Assembly: GCA_001777915.1 (NCBI GenBank)
Contig: MFFN01000006.1
Location: 186,001-250,000 of the forward strand
Reading direction: 5' to 3'
Source: Candidatus Edwardsbacteria bacterium RifOxyA12_full_54_48
Lineage (GTDB): Bacteria; Edwardsbacteria; AC1; EtOH8
Length of the DNA: 64,000 nt
Shown in pieces: positions 17,058 to 24,682 of the stretch (its first letter is position 1; each line of letters starts with the position of its first letter). The translations under genes were made by a program, and so were the position numbers. The notes beneath the pieces are model-generated. The model was given only the letters and a program-made list of their open reading frames with translations. It did not search any database and had not been told where the DNA came from.

Positions 17058-18392
17058 TTAGTTAAGGGTATTTATCAATTCGTTAAATTTTATATTTAAC
17101 CACTGTTCCCAATACCCACAAATTTCATTATTTGGTATACCAAGTCTTTTCCTGCTACTCGGGCAACCACCCATACACATAGGCACGTATTTACAACTCA
17201 TACATTTTTCATTATTATTAAAAATATTATAGTTGAACCATTGCCAAAAAACCTCATTGGGCTGAAAGTCACCATCAACTATAAAACCAACAGAATCACT
17301 GTATCCAAGGGCTTCTGCACATTTGTATATTTTAAGTTTGGGCCCAATTATAAAACATTTATGGCTTTCTGCGCCACAATTAGTGTGTTTTATTTGAATC
17401 GGCATTTTATTAACAGTTTTAACTCTTTTATAATAATTATCTATATAACCTTGGATGTTTTGTAATTCAAAGCCATTGAGACAATCATTATCATTTTCTT
17501 TGCTAACAATGCCTCCTAAATAATTTTTTAACCTACCAACACTTATAACAATATTATTTTTATTGAAGATATCGCTTTTATTTTTCAATAACCTAACTAT
17601 ACCCTCGTGGTTGCTTTTATTTGTGTTAAACCTTACTGTAACTAACTCGAAATAACGTTGTGCAATAATGATAGAGTTTAATATTTTATCGAATGTGCCT
17701 TCACCGTTTTTTAATATTCGTTGTTTATTATGCGCATCCCTGTCACCATCTAATGTAATTTGTATTTTTTTTATACCACAATTAAATAATCTTTTAGCAC
17801 AATCTTCGTCTAATAAATAACCGTTCGTTACTATAGAGTCACAAGCTCTTTTTATATTGTTGTTTTTACATATAATATCAATTTTATTAGAAATATTTTC
17901 TATAGTATCTACTTCAAGCAAGGGTTCGCCACCATACCATGAAATACCGAAATCATTGGGTTGACATATAAAAAGTTGTTTATCAATAAACTTATAAATT
18001 TCCTCGTATTCTTTTAAAGTTATATTTTCGTCCCTTTTATCCCTTTCAAAACAATAAGGGCAATTAAGGTTACAATTCAGCGTTGGTACAATTGTAACAC
18101 GGAAATCTCTACTGTTAAAAACCCCTCTATAATATCTAAATTTAACTTGATCTATTTCATTAATTTTATTATTAATAATGAAACCGTTATTAATTAACAA
18201 ATTATACTCGTCCGTTTCTAATTCATTTAGATCATTCAATTTTAATGTTATTTTTATTTTCTCAGCTTTTTCTTTTGTTAGTTTAATCAATGCTGTAGTA
18301 AAGGTATTATACAGCAGCGTCACACCTGCTTTATCTTCAAAAAATATGTTGTATTGCGAAGATTTATAAACATCCTTTTCCATACATTTCAT
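17058..18392 (-). CDS. Radical SAM/SPASM peptide maturase-like enzyme
   Basis: The protein has 444 residues from the ATG at 18392. Codons upstream fall inside the promoter, and the next ATG (18383) may be the true, leaderless start. The N-terminal segment SSQYNIFF then LLYNT resembles the short N-terminal region of Cys-rich-peptide maturases. The radical SAM motif C-x3-C-x2-C is at Cys107, 111 and 114 (CNLNCPYC), followed by YGGEPLL. The C-terminal SPASM region has many cysteines (CGAESHKC, then KCAEA, then CMSCKYVPMCMGGC, then a late Cys), enough for two auxiliary Fe-S clusters. The family uses SAM radicals to crosslink or otherwise modify peptides. The probable substrate is the adjacent Cys-rich peptide. 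Codons are strongly AT-biased, unlike the surrounding genes, which suggests recent transfer. Confidence 0.9.
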   Translation of the reverse strand: MKCMEKDVYKSSQYNIFFEDKAGVTLLYNTFTTALIKLTKEKAEKIKITLKLNDLNELETDEYNLLINNGFIINNKINEIDQVKFRYYRGVFNSRDFRVTIVPTLNCNLNCPYCFERDKRDENITLKEYEEIYKFIDKQLFICQPNDFGISWYGGEPLLEVDTIENISNKIDIICKNNNIKRACDSIVTNGYLLDEDCAKRLFNCGIKKIQITLDGDRDAHNKQRILKNGEGTFDKILNSIIIAQRYFELVTVRFNTNKSNHEGIVRLLKNKSDIFNKNNIVISVGRLKNYLGGIVSKENDNDCLNGFELQNIQGYIDNYYKRVKTVNKMPIQIKHTNCGAESHKCFIIGPKLKIYKCAEALGYSDSVGFIVDGDFQPNEVFWQWFNYNIFNNNEKCMSCKYVPMCMGGCPSSRKRLGIPNNEICGYWEQWLNIKFNELINTLN

Positions 18393-18419
18393 TTTAGGAT
18401 ATTTGGCCCAAAATGTCAA
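18391..18419 (-). promoter_or_regulatory. Sigma-70-type promoter of the radical SAM/peptide cassette
   Basis: On the minus strand a perfect TTGACA (18419-18414) is followed by a 17-base spacer and TAAAAT (18396-18391). The -10 box touches the first in-frame ATG (18392). Transcription would then begin within one or two bases of the second ATG (18383), so translation may be leaderless. Confidence 0.65.
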
Positions 18420-18553
18420 GGATATATTTCATTAGGGCTTATAAAAATCGCGCCGGGACAAGGGCTAAAACTGTCACCAATCATGAATTCCCCGACAATT
18501 TTTCAATATAGCCCCTGTAGGGAGCCGGTGGCTATATAAAAGACTATGAATCA

Positions 18554-18585
18554 GAGGGCGGCGTCTATTATCAAGCGCCGCCCTC
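18554..18585 (-). terminator. Terminator hairpin after the M14 peptidase gene
   Basis: A 10-bp G+C-rich stem (GAGGGCGGCG with CGCCGCCCTC) with a 12-base loop lies 20 bases after the stop at 18606. No strong T-run follows. Confidence 0.65.
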
Positions 18586-18605
18586 CGTTGCAAAATACAG
18601 GGACC

Positions 18606-21215
18606 TTATCTTAAGATCATCACCTTGCCGGTGGCCGAGAAATCCCCGGAGGTCATCTTATACAGGTAAACCCCATTGGCCGCTTTTTGGCCCTGGGAAT
18701 CCTTACCGTCCCACGGCAGACTGTAATGCCCGGCCGGCTGGATGCCGTCCGCCAGGGTCCGCACCTCCTGCCCGGCGATGTTGTAAATTTTTAGGCTGAC
18801 CTGTCCTGATTTTACAATTTGATATTTTATATTTGTCATTTGGCCAAACGGGTTGGGATAGGCCTTCTCCAAACGGTAGCTCAAGGGCAGGTCCCGGCCC
18901 CCGTACTCCACCAGCATCGGCCCGTAGTAGGTTTTGGTCCCGCTCAGATCCACCTCGGCCAACCGGTAATAATAAATCCCTGTTTCCAGTTTCCAGTTGT
19001 CTGTGTAGCTGTATTCATGCGGCTCGTTGGTGGTCAGATTACCAATAACTTTTCCCACCTCGGCAAAATTCCCGTCTTCGGTGGTTGACCGCTCTATCAG
19101 CCAATGATCGCAGTCCTTCTCGCTCTCGGTCCGCCAGCGAACCTCCACTTTATCTTTGACCTGCAGTGCCGTAAATGAGCTTAACTCGACAGCCGAAGGA
19201 TAGACTAAAACTTTTTTCAGTTGGCTCCAATCCCCCCAGCTTCTTTTGCCATTATATCCGCGCACCCGATAGTAATAAGTCTCCCCTACTGTCCGTTGGC
19301 CGACAACATAACTGGGTATGGTTATGGAATTTGAAAGCGAAACAGCCGTCGAGTAAGCCGCTACCGGTTTTACATCATCGATATATATCCCGTCGGTGGC
19401 GGTCAGACCGTCGCCCACCAGACGGATGCGGAAGAACACCGACCGGTCGAGATATTTTGCGGGATCGATGGCGAAGGCCCTTCTGGTCCAGCTGAGGACA
19501 TTGCCGTATAACTTTCCTAAAAGGTCCCACTGCCGGCCGTCGGTGGAGATCTCCACCCAGATGCGGTCGAAGGTGGTCATGGCCTGATAGCTGTAAAAGC
19601 TGAACGAATCGCTGGCCGAGCTGACCGGGTATGGGCTGGTGGTGGTGATGCTAGCAATGTTGTACTGGTTGCTGACCGCGCTGTAATAACTGCGGCTGCC
19701 GGAATACATCCTGACGGTGGAGGAGACAAAACCATTCAATGAAATATTGGGATTGGCCGAAGCCCCCACCGTGTCGGTGGCGGCATTAAAACCGGTCATT
19801 TCCTGCAATTCGTAAACCGAAGGATTCGACGCCGGATTCAGGAGGTTCCAGCTGAGGGCAACGGTATTGGTGGCTTTGCCTTTCAGCGGGAACGAAGGCG
19901 GATTGAAGGTCGGCGGCAGGACCGGCGGCGGCGAGGTGGTGCTGACCAGGCTGTCGGTGCGCAGGGCCAGGTACATGAATCCTTTGAGGGTCTGGGGACA
20001 GACCGAATCTATATGGCTGGGCGGGGTGTAGAAGGCGGTGTCCGCCTCCACGCAGTAGGGAAAGATCACCCGGCCCAATTGGGTCAGGCCGTAGCCGTAG
20101 ATCCAGCCGTCGGAATCCCCGGTGGTGGGATACAGGGCCGAGCTCTGCATGGGCGAATAACTCTGGACGCTGCGGTACTTTTTGATCCGGGCCGCCGACT
20201 GCTGGCCGAAATAGCGCAATTCCAGGCTGTCCGGAGCCCGCTTGACGGTGGAATCCACATAGCCCAGGGGCCACAGCACCAGCTCGCTGTAAGTATGATA
20301 GGAGATGGACAGCACGATGTTATGTTCTTTGACCAGCTTCATCACGGCCTGCTGTTCCGGCTCGCCGCTGGGAGAGAATCCGTAGAAGACATCGTTGGAG
20401 GAATCGGGGCTGGTGTAGGGATTTACCGATCCACCCCAGGCCCCCCGGATGTCGCCGTCCACCGAGCCGTCGTAGCCCCGGTTGAGGTCAACCCCGTAGA
20501 CCGTGGGGCTGTTCTGGCGGCGGTTCTTGCGCCACATCACCCCCGTCCCGTAATTGCCGCCGTTGTCGTAGATAAAACCGTCCGGGTTGACCAGCGGGGC
20601 AATGTATATCTCCCGGGTCTTGATCAGGGTGGAGATGGAATCGGTCCCGGCCGGGTTGTAATTGTTGGTCAGGTAATTGGCGAGGTACAGGCAGATCTCC
20701 GGCGTCATCCATTCCCGGGCGTGATGATTCCCCATTATCAGGATGCCGTGGCGCGAATTATCACTGACCGCGGGATTGTCCGAGATCTTAAGGCACCATA
20801 CCTTGCCCCCCTGGGCCGCCACGGTCAGGGTATCCAGCCTGGTGATGGCCGGATGGTCGGCCGCGATCTGCTTCAGCTCGGCCCGGATGCCGTCATAGGT
20901 ATGATAGGCTGCCTTGCCGCTGTAGGGGGTTACATCCCGGGGAGAGCTCATCAATACCTTGTAAACCAGCCCGGCCCCAGCTATCCGCCACAGTTGGTCG
21001 GGCAAAATGACGATGTCGGCGTACTCCCCGGGCCGGTAGGCGGCCACATCCAGGCCATATCCGATATGGGCCAGCCGTTCGGCTGCTGCCGGATCGGAGA
21101 TGTCCACCCGGATCAGCATCTTGTCGGCGCTGTCCTGACCATAGGCTGTTGCAGACGATATAACCAGAGCAGCCATAAAGATCAAAACGATTTTCATATC
21201 TTTGCTTTTAAGCAT
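18606..21215 (-). CDS. Secreted M14 zinc carboxypeptidase with sorting domain
   Basis: The protein has 869 residues. AAGGA lies 5 bases before the ATG at 21215, and the product begins MLKSKDMKIVLIFMAALV, a signal peptide. Family M14 features are present: GNHHAREWMTPE supplies the zinc-binding His and Glu (HxxE), NPDG and WRKNRR follow, then VDLNRGYD (substrate-binding Asn-Arg), the third zinc ligand in SISYHTYSE and the catalytic Glu in FPYCVEADT. It most resembles carboxypeptidase T-type enzymes. After the catalytic domain (to about 420) come a MAM/immune-inhibitor-A-like beta-sandwich, a fibronectin III-like region and the FlgD-like/T9SS sorting domain. It would trim peptides outside the cell. 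The C-terminal third is nearly the same as that of the next gene (21312-24173). Confidence 0.93.
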   Translation of the reverse strand: MLKSKDMKIVLIFMAALVISSATAYGQDSADKMLIRVDISDPAAAERLAHIGYGLDVAAYRPGEYADIVILPDQLWRIAGAGLVYKVLMSSPRDVTPYSGKAAYHTYDGIRAELKQIAADHPAITRLDTLTVAAQGGKVWCLKISDNPAVSDNSRHGILIMGNHHAREWMTPEICLYLANYLTNNYNPAGTDSISTLIKTREIYIAPLVNPDGFIYDNGGNYGTGVMWRKNRRQNSPTVYGVDLNRGYDGSVDGDIRGAWGGSVNPYTSPDSSNDVFYGFSPSGEPEQQAVMKLVKEHNIVLSISYHTYSELVLWPLGYVDSTVKRAPDSLELRYFGQQSAARIKKYRSVQSYSPMQSSALYPTTGDSDGWIYGYGLTQLGRVIFPYCVEADTAFYTPPSHIDSVCPQTLKGFMYLALRTDSLVSTTSPPPVLPPTFNPPSFPLKGKATNTVALSWNLLNPASNPSVYELQEMTGFNAATDTVGASANPNISLNGFVSSTVRMYSGSRSYYSAVSNQYNIASITTTSPYPVSSASDSFSFYSYQAMTTFDRIWVEISTDGRQWDLLGKLYGNVLSWTRRAFAIDPAKYLDRSVFFRIRLVGDGLTATDGIYIDDVKPVAAYSTAVSLSNSITIPSYVVGQRTVGETYYYRVRGYNGKRSWGDWSQLKKVLVYPSAVELSSFTALQVKDKVEVRWRTESEKDCDHWLIERSTTEDGNFAEVGKVIGNLTTNEPHEYSYTDNWKLETGIYYYRLAEVDLSGTKTYYGPMLVEYGGRDLPLSYRLEKAYPNPFGQMTNIKYQIVKSGQVSLKIYNIAGQEVRTLADGIQPAGHYSLPWDGKDSQGQKAANGVYLYKMTSGDFSATGKVMILR
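19084..19139 (-). repeat. 56-base exact repeat, copy in the M14 gene
   Basis: This stretch is identical to 21790-21845. It encodes the WRTESEKDCDHWLIERST segment before the sorting domain. Flanking sequence is also highly similar (18616-19140 against 21322-21845), which indicates recent duplication or gene conversion of the C-terminal cassette. Confidence 0.85.
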
Positions 21216-21262
21216 CCTTTTCCTTAATTTCAATTGACCGGATTATACCATGCACTGGCATA

Positions 21263-21299
21263 AAATGACAGCCCGACTTGAAAAATCGGACTGTCATTT
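21263..21299 (-). terminator. Terminator hairpin after the second subtilase gene
   Basis: A 14-bp stem with one mismatch (AAATGACAGCCCGA against TCGGACTGTCATTT) lies 13 bases after the stop at 21312, and the minus strand continues with TTTTA. Confidence 0.75.
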
Positions 21300-21311
21300 A
21301 TAAGTTTTATA

Positions 21312-24173
21312 TTACCTTAAGATCATCACCTTCTGGGTGGCCGAGAAATCCCCGGAGGTCATCTGGTACAGATAAACCCCGTTGGCCGCTTTTTGGCCCC
21401 GGGAATCCTTGCCGTCCCAGGGCAGGCTGTAATGACCGGCCGGCTGGATGCCGTCCAGCAGGGTCCGCACTTCCTGCCCCAGCACGTTGTAGACCTTGAT
21501 CGAGGTCCGGCCGGTATTCTTCAGGGCGTACCTGATGGTCACGCTCGAGGCCGCCGGATTGGGATAGGCCTTCCCCAGCTGATAGCTCAGCGGCAGGTTT
21601 TTCCCTCCGAACTCCACCAGCATCGGACCGTAGTAGGTTTTGACCCCGCTCAGATCCACCTCCGCCAACCGGTAGTAATATATCCCCGTCTCCAGATCGG
21701 AAGCATCGGTATAGACGTACTGATGAGGCTCGTTGGTAGTCAGGTGCCCGGTTACCTCGCCAAGCTTGGCAAAGTTTCCAGACTCTTCCGTTGACCGCTC
21801 TATCAGCCAATGATCGCAGTCCTTCTCGCTCTCGGTCCGCCAGCGGACCTCGACCGTGTTGTTGACGGCCATGGCGCTGAAGGAGGTCATCTCCACGGCA
21901 TTGGGCGATATGGTAAACCCTGTGGAAGCTGCAATATCGCCGGCCACAGTAAGCACATAGGGCTGCGGGCCGTTGTTGATGGCCCGGGCGTTCACGGTTA
22001 CCGTATAGGTGACATTGGCCTTGGTGGCCGAAGCCGGCAGCCAGACCACCTCCTCGCAGTTCACAGTATCCTTGGCTCCGCCGGTGATGGAAAAGCCGTT
22101 GCTGGCCGGCTGGCCGAAGACGTTGCCATAATAGGTATTCCCGCCGCCGGTGACGGTAAGATCCAGGTCGTTGACGGTGATGTCGGTGGCCCCGGGGGTG
22201 CCGGGATAATCGAAATATGACAGGACGAACTTGAGGGTCTGGGTGCCGGAGGTGCCGGTGGTCACGGTAAAGGTCTTGCTCTGTCCGGAAGAGCTGAAAC
22301 CGACCGTGGCATCCTCCAGGGCCGACTTTCTGGCATCGCCGGCAAAGAACAGGGCATCATCCAGCACCACTCCTCCCCAGCCCTGGCCCTGGGAGGGAAG
22401 GTTCTGGGTCCCGGTCTGGCCGACGGCATCGATGCTGTAGGCCCCGTTGAAATTCCTGGTGGCCAGCATCATCATGGCCTTGATCAGCGATCCGGAGGGA
22501 TTGGCGATGGCGTTGGCCGGCACCTTGGTCCCGGTGGGATACCAGCCCTCGGTCAGGTACTGCCGGACCAGGGCCCCCATCCCGGCCATGGTGGGGGTGG
22601 ACATGGAGGTTCCGCCCATGGTCATGATGCCGGTATTGTTGGTGGTCAGGCTGCCGTCGGAATCCACCGACCAGATATACCATCCGCCGGCCCCCAGCAG
22701 GGTGGGACGACGCAGGCCCTCGTCGGTCGGACCGTGCGAGGAGAATTCGGCCACATCTAAAAGTTCGTTGCGGTCGGCAGTGCCGTTGACCGCCCAGGTG
22801 GTAGCCGTTGAACCAAAGCCGGATTCGCTGGCCCCCACGCAGATGATGTTCTTTCCGGTGGCCGGGCTGTTCACCCGGTCGCCCGAAGTGTTGGAGTTTC
22901 CGGCCGAGCGGAACATGGCGTAGTTCTTGTGGGTCCAGGCCACCTGGTCCAGCTGCTGACAGTTCAGGGTGTAGGCCGAGGAGCCGCCGGCGCTCTGCCC
23001 CCAGGATGAGGAGTGGATCCGGGCCCCGGCGTTGTAGGCCCACAGGTATATTACGGAATAATCGGTGGGCAGCACCAGGGCGTCGCTGGCCCCGCCGATG
23101 TCGGTAAAGGCTATCCGGCACTTGGGGGCCATGCCCATGGCCCGGGGCAGCGAAGCCTGGGTGGTCAGCCAGCCCAGGCTGTCGGCTCCGATGGAGCCGC
23201 TGGTGTGGCTGCCGTGGCCCGAGGAGGTCAGGTCAAAGGTGTCGGCATGGACGTTGTAGGCCACGATCTTGCGGTGGGCGTTGGTGCTCTCACAGATGGT
23301 GTCCTTGTCCTTGTCGTAGACCGGTTTCAACGAGGCATCCCGGAAATAGATGTTGTCCCAATCCATGCCGGTATCATCGTCGCCCACGATCTGCCCCTGG
23401 CCGTACAGCCCCCGTTTGTAGATCGGCATTTTCAGGGAATCGTCGGCCGTGTTGATGGTCAGCTTCGATTTCCAGGAATCGGCCGCCGCCCTCATGCCGG
23501 TGGAATCCAAAGACTGGTTGATCCAGCGGCTCCAGGCGTTGTGCAGCACCGGCTGGTAATAGCGCTCCACCCAGAACACCTCGGGATAATTGGCGAACTC
23601 CTTGGACAGCTCGACCGCCCGGTCCGAGGGAAGGGATATCTGGACGATGTTGCCGCCCTCCTGCAGCCAGCGGACATCCATCATTCCCTTTGCTTTTTGG
23701 CCGACCGAAGGCAGATCCTCCTTATCGAACAGTGCGATGTTCAGCATGATCCGGCCGGGCTCGTCCTGGGCATAAAAATTAGGCGCCGACAGCAGATCCG
23801 GGCTGATCCGGAAGGCCGGCTGGTAATAGCCCACAAATTGGACGAAGGGCAGCTTTTCGATCTTTGATCTCACCTCGCCGTTCATTTTGACTATCTGACC
23901 ATAATTGGGGATGTAATCGCTGTGGATCTTCCCCCCGACCCTACTGACCTCGCTTCTCCAGGCATCCTCCACCGGCCCGGTGAACTGGACTATATACCAG
24001 TCGGCCTCGGTGGATTTTGGCGCCCGCTCCAACCCCAGTTTGGCGTAGGAGGGCATGCCATTGGCGGTGGAAAAATGCCCGATCTTGAATTTAAGAACGC
24101 TGGGATCGGAGGCCAGGGTCAGGGATGCCGCCACCAGCAGCACCGACAAGACCAGAAAAGTTTTCTTATGCAT
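21312..24173 (-). CDS. Secreted subtilisin-family (S8) protease with sorting domain
   Basis: The protein has 953 residues. AAGGGG precedes the ATG at 24173, followed by a signal peptide (MHKKTFLVLSVLLVAASLTLA). The catalytic Asp lies in GDDDTGMDW (about 267), His in HGSHTSG (about 320) and Ser in GGTSMSTP (about 523). The propeptide-like region (about 58-205; YIVQFTGPV, AWR, PNYGQIVKM, YYQPAFRISP) matches that of the subtilase at 6347-11356. A P-domain-like beta-sandwich (about 630-760), the WRTESEKDCDHW module and a sorting domain (about 860-953) follow. It is probably a secreted, surface-anchored general protease. Control by sigma-54 is indicated by the upstream promoter. Confidence 0.94.
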   Translation of the reverse strand: MHKKTFLVLSVLLVAASLTLASDPSVLKFKIGHFSTANGMPSYAKLGLERAPKSTEADWYIVQFTGPVEDAWRSEVSRVGGKIHSDYIPNYGQIVKMNGEVRSKIEKLPFVQFVGYYQPAFRISPDLLSAPNFYAQDEPGRIMLNIALFDKEDLPSVGQKAKGMMDVRWLQEGGNIVQISLPSDRAVELSKEFANYPEVFWVERYYQPVLHNAWSRWINQSLDSTGMRAAADSWKSKLTINTADDSLKMPIYKRGLYGQGQIVGDDDTGMDWDNIYFRDASLKPVYDKDKDTICESTNAHRKIVAYNVHADTFDLTSSGHGSHTSGSIGADSLGWLTTQASLPRAMGMAPKCRIAFTDIGGASDALVLPTDYSVIYLWAYNAGARIHSSSWGQSAGGSSAYTLNCQQLDQVAWTHKNYAMFRSAGNSNTSGDRVNSPATGKNIICVGASESGFGSTATTWAVNGTADRNELLDVAEFSSHGPTDEGLRRPTLLGAGGWYIWSVDSDGSLTTNNTGIMTMGGTSMSTPTMAGMGALVRQYLTEGWYPTGTKVPANAIANPSGSLIKAMMMLATRNFNGAYSIDAVGQTGTQNLPSQGQGWGGVVLDDALFFAGDARKSALEDATVGFSSSGQSKTFTVTTGTSGTQTLKFVLSYFDYPGTPGATDITVNDLDLTVTGGGNTYYGNVFGQPASNGFSITGGAKDTVNCEEVVWLPASATKANVTYTVTVNARAINNGPQPYVLTVAGDIAASTGFTISPNAVEMTSFSAMAVNNTVEVRWRTESEKDCDHWLIERSTEESGNFAKLGEVTGHLTTNEPHQYVYTDASDLETGIYYYRLAEVDLSGVKTYYGPMLVEFGGKNLPLSYQLGKAYPNPAASSVTIRYALKNTGRTSIKVYNVLGQEVRTLLDGIQPAGHYSLPWDGKDSRGQKAANGVYLYQMTSGDFSATQKVMILR
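21790..21845 (-). repeat. 56-base exact repeat, copy in the subtilase gene
   Basis: This is identical to 19084-19139 in the M14 carboxypeptidase gene and lies in the equivalent position before the sorting domain. Confidence 0.85.
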
Positions 24174-24229
24174 TTATAGCCCCTTAATTAATTTTTAATT
24201 TTGGTATATCTTTCTTTTATTTATATACA

Positions 24230-24245
24230 AGCAATAAATATGCCA
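24230..24245 (-). promoter_or_regulatory. Sigma-54 promoter of the second subtilase gene
   Basis: The minus strand reads TGGCAT-ATTTA-TTGCTT, one base from the TGGCAC-N5-TTGCW consensus. GG is at 24244-24243 and GC at 24232-24231. The predicted start near 24219 gives a leader of about 46 bases. Confidence 0.75.
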
Positions 24246-24318
24246 TAACCGACATATCTTAACTCATTACATCACAAAGAGTTTTTCCTAAAATTAAAAT
24301 TATGTGAATTTAATGCGA

Positions 24319-24331
24319 TGCATTAATTGCA
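24319..24331 (-). promoter_or_regulatory. Possible activator site upstream of the second subtilase
   Basis: The minus strand reads TGCAATTAATGCA, a perfect 13-base odd palindrome, followed by TCGCATTAA. It lies about 105 bases before the predicted start. It is the best copy of a motif found upstream of four protease genes. A similar GCAAATATTGC lies beside it. Confidence 0.5.
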
Positions 24332-24499
24332 GAATTAGCAATATTTGCAATTTACTTATAAAATATTATAATATTTATTACTTACCTATTTAAGTTCTTT
24401 TTTTGAATTATCGCTAAATATATATCATCAACGCCAGCCATTAAATAAGACCGCCCGCCCCCTTTTATATCAAACATCATCGGCAGGAAGGACAGCAAT

Positions 24500-24575
24500 T
24501 TGTCATTCCCTCCCCTGTCATTCCAGCGCAGGCTGGAATCCAGGGCCTGGATGCCCGATTTCCCGGGCATGACAA
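24500..24575. repeat. TTGTCATTCC/GGCATGACAA intergenic repeat, copy 2
   Basis: The ends TTGTCATTCCC and GGGCATGACAA are inverted copies. The interior has a second TGTCATTCCAGC and its inverted partner GCTGGAAT. It is a compact, non-coding palindromic element. Confidence 0.65.
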
Positions 24576-24630
24576 CAAGGACGTTCAAAAAACGAGTATG
24601 GATTATTCCCTATTCAATTGCCAAGTTAAT

Positions 24631-24665
24631 AAAAGGGCGGTGTTCATAAAGAACGCCGCCCTTTT
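24631..24665 (-). terminator. Rho-independent terminator of the C25 peptidase gene
   Basis: A 15-bp stem with one G-T pair (AAAAGGGCGGTGTTC against GAACGCCGCCCTTTT) has a 5-base loop. It starts 17 bases after the stop and ends in TTTT on the minus strand. Confidence 0.8.
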
Positions 24666-24682
24666 AAGATGTTGTTAAATGC

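Larger units (their letters stand above)
24246..24630. other. Intergenic region with activator site and repeat
   Basis: I see no credible gene here. The AT-rich right-hand part of the upstream region carries the palindrome at 24319-24331. A TTGTCATTCC-type repeat lies at 24500-24575. Confidence 0.6.

Noticed and set aside
24382-24588. 68-codon open frame on the minus strand
   Set aside because: It runs through the intergenic inverted repeat and has no ribosome site; its translated sequence (WNDRGG, PGKSGIQALDSSLRW) is the usual translation of such repeats.
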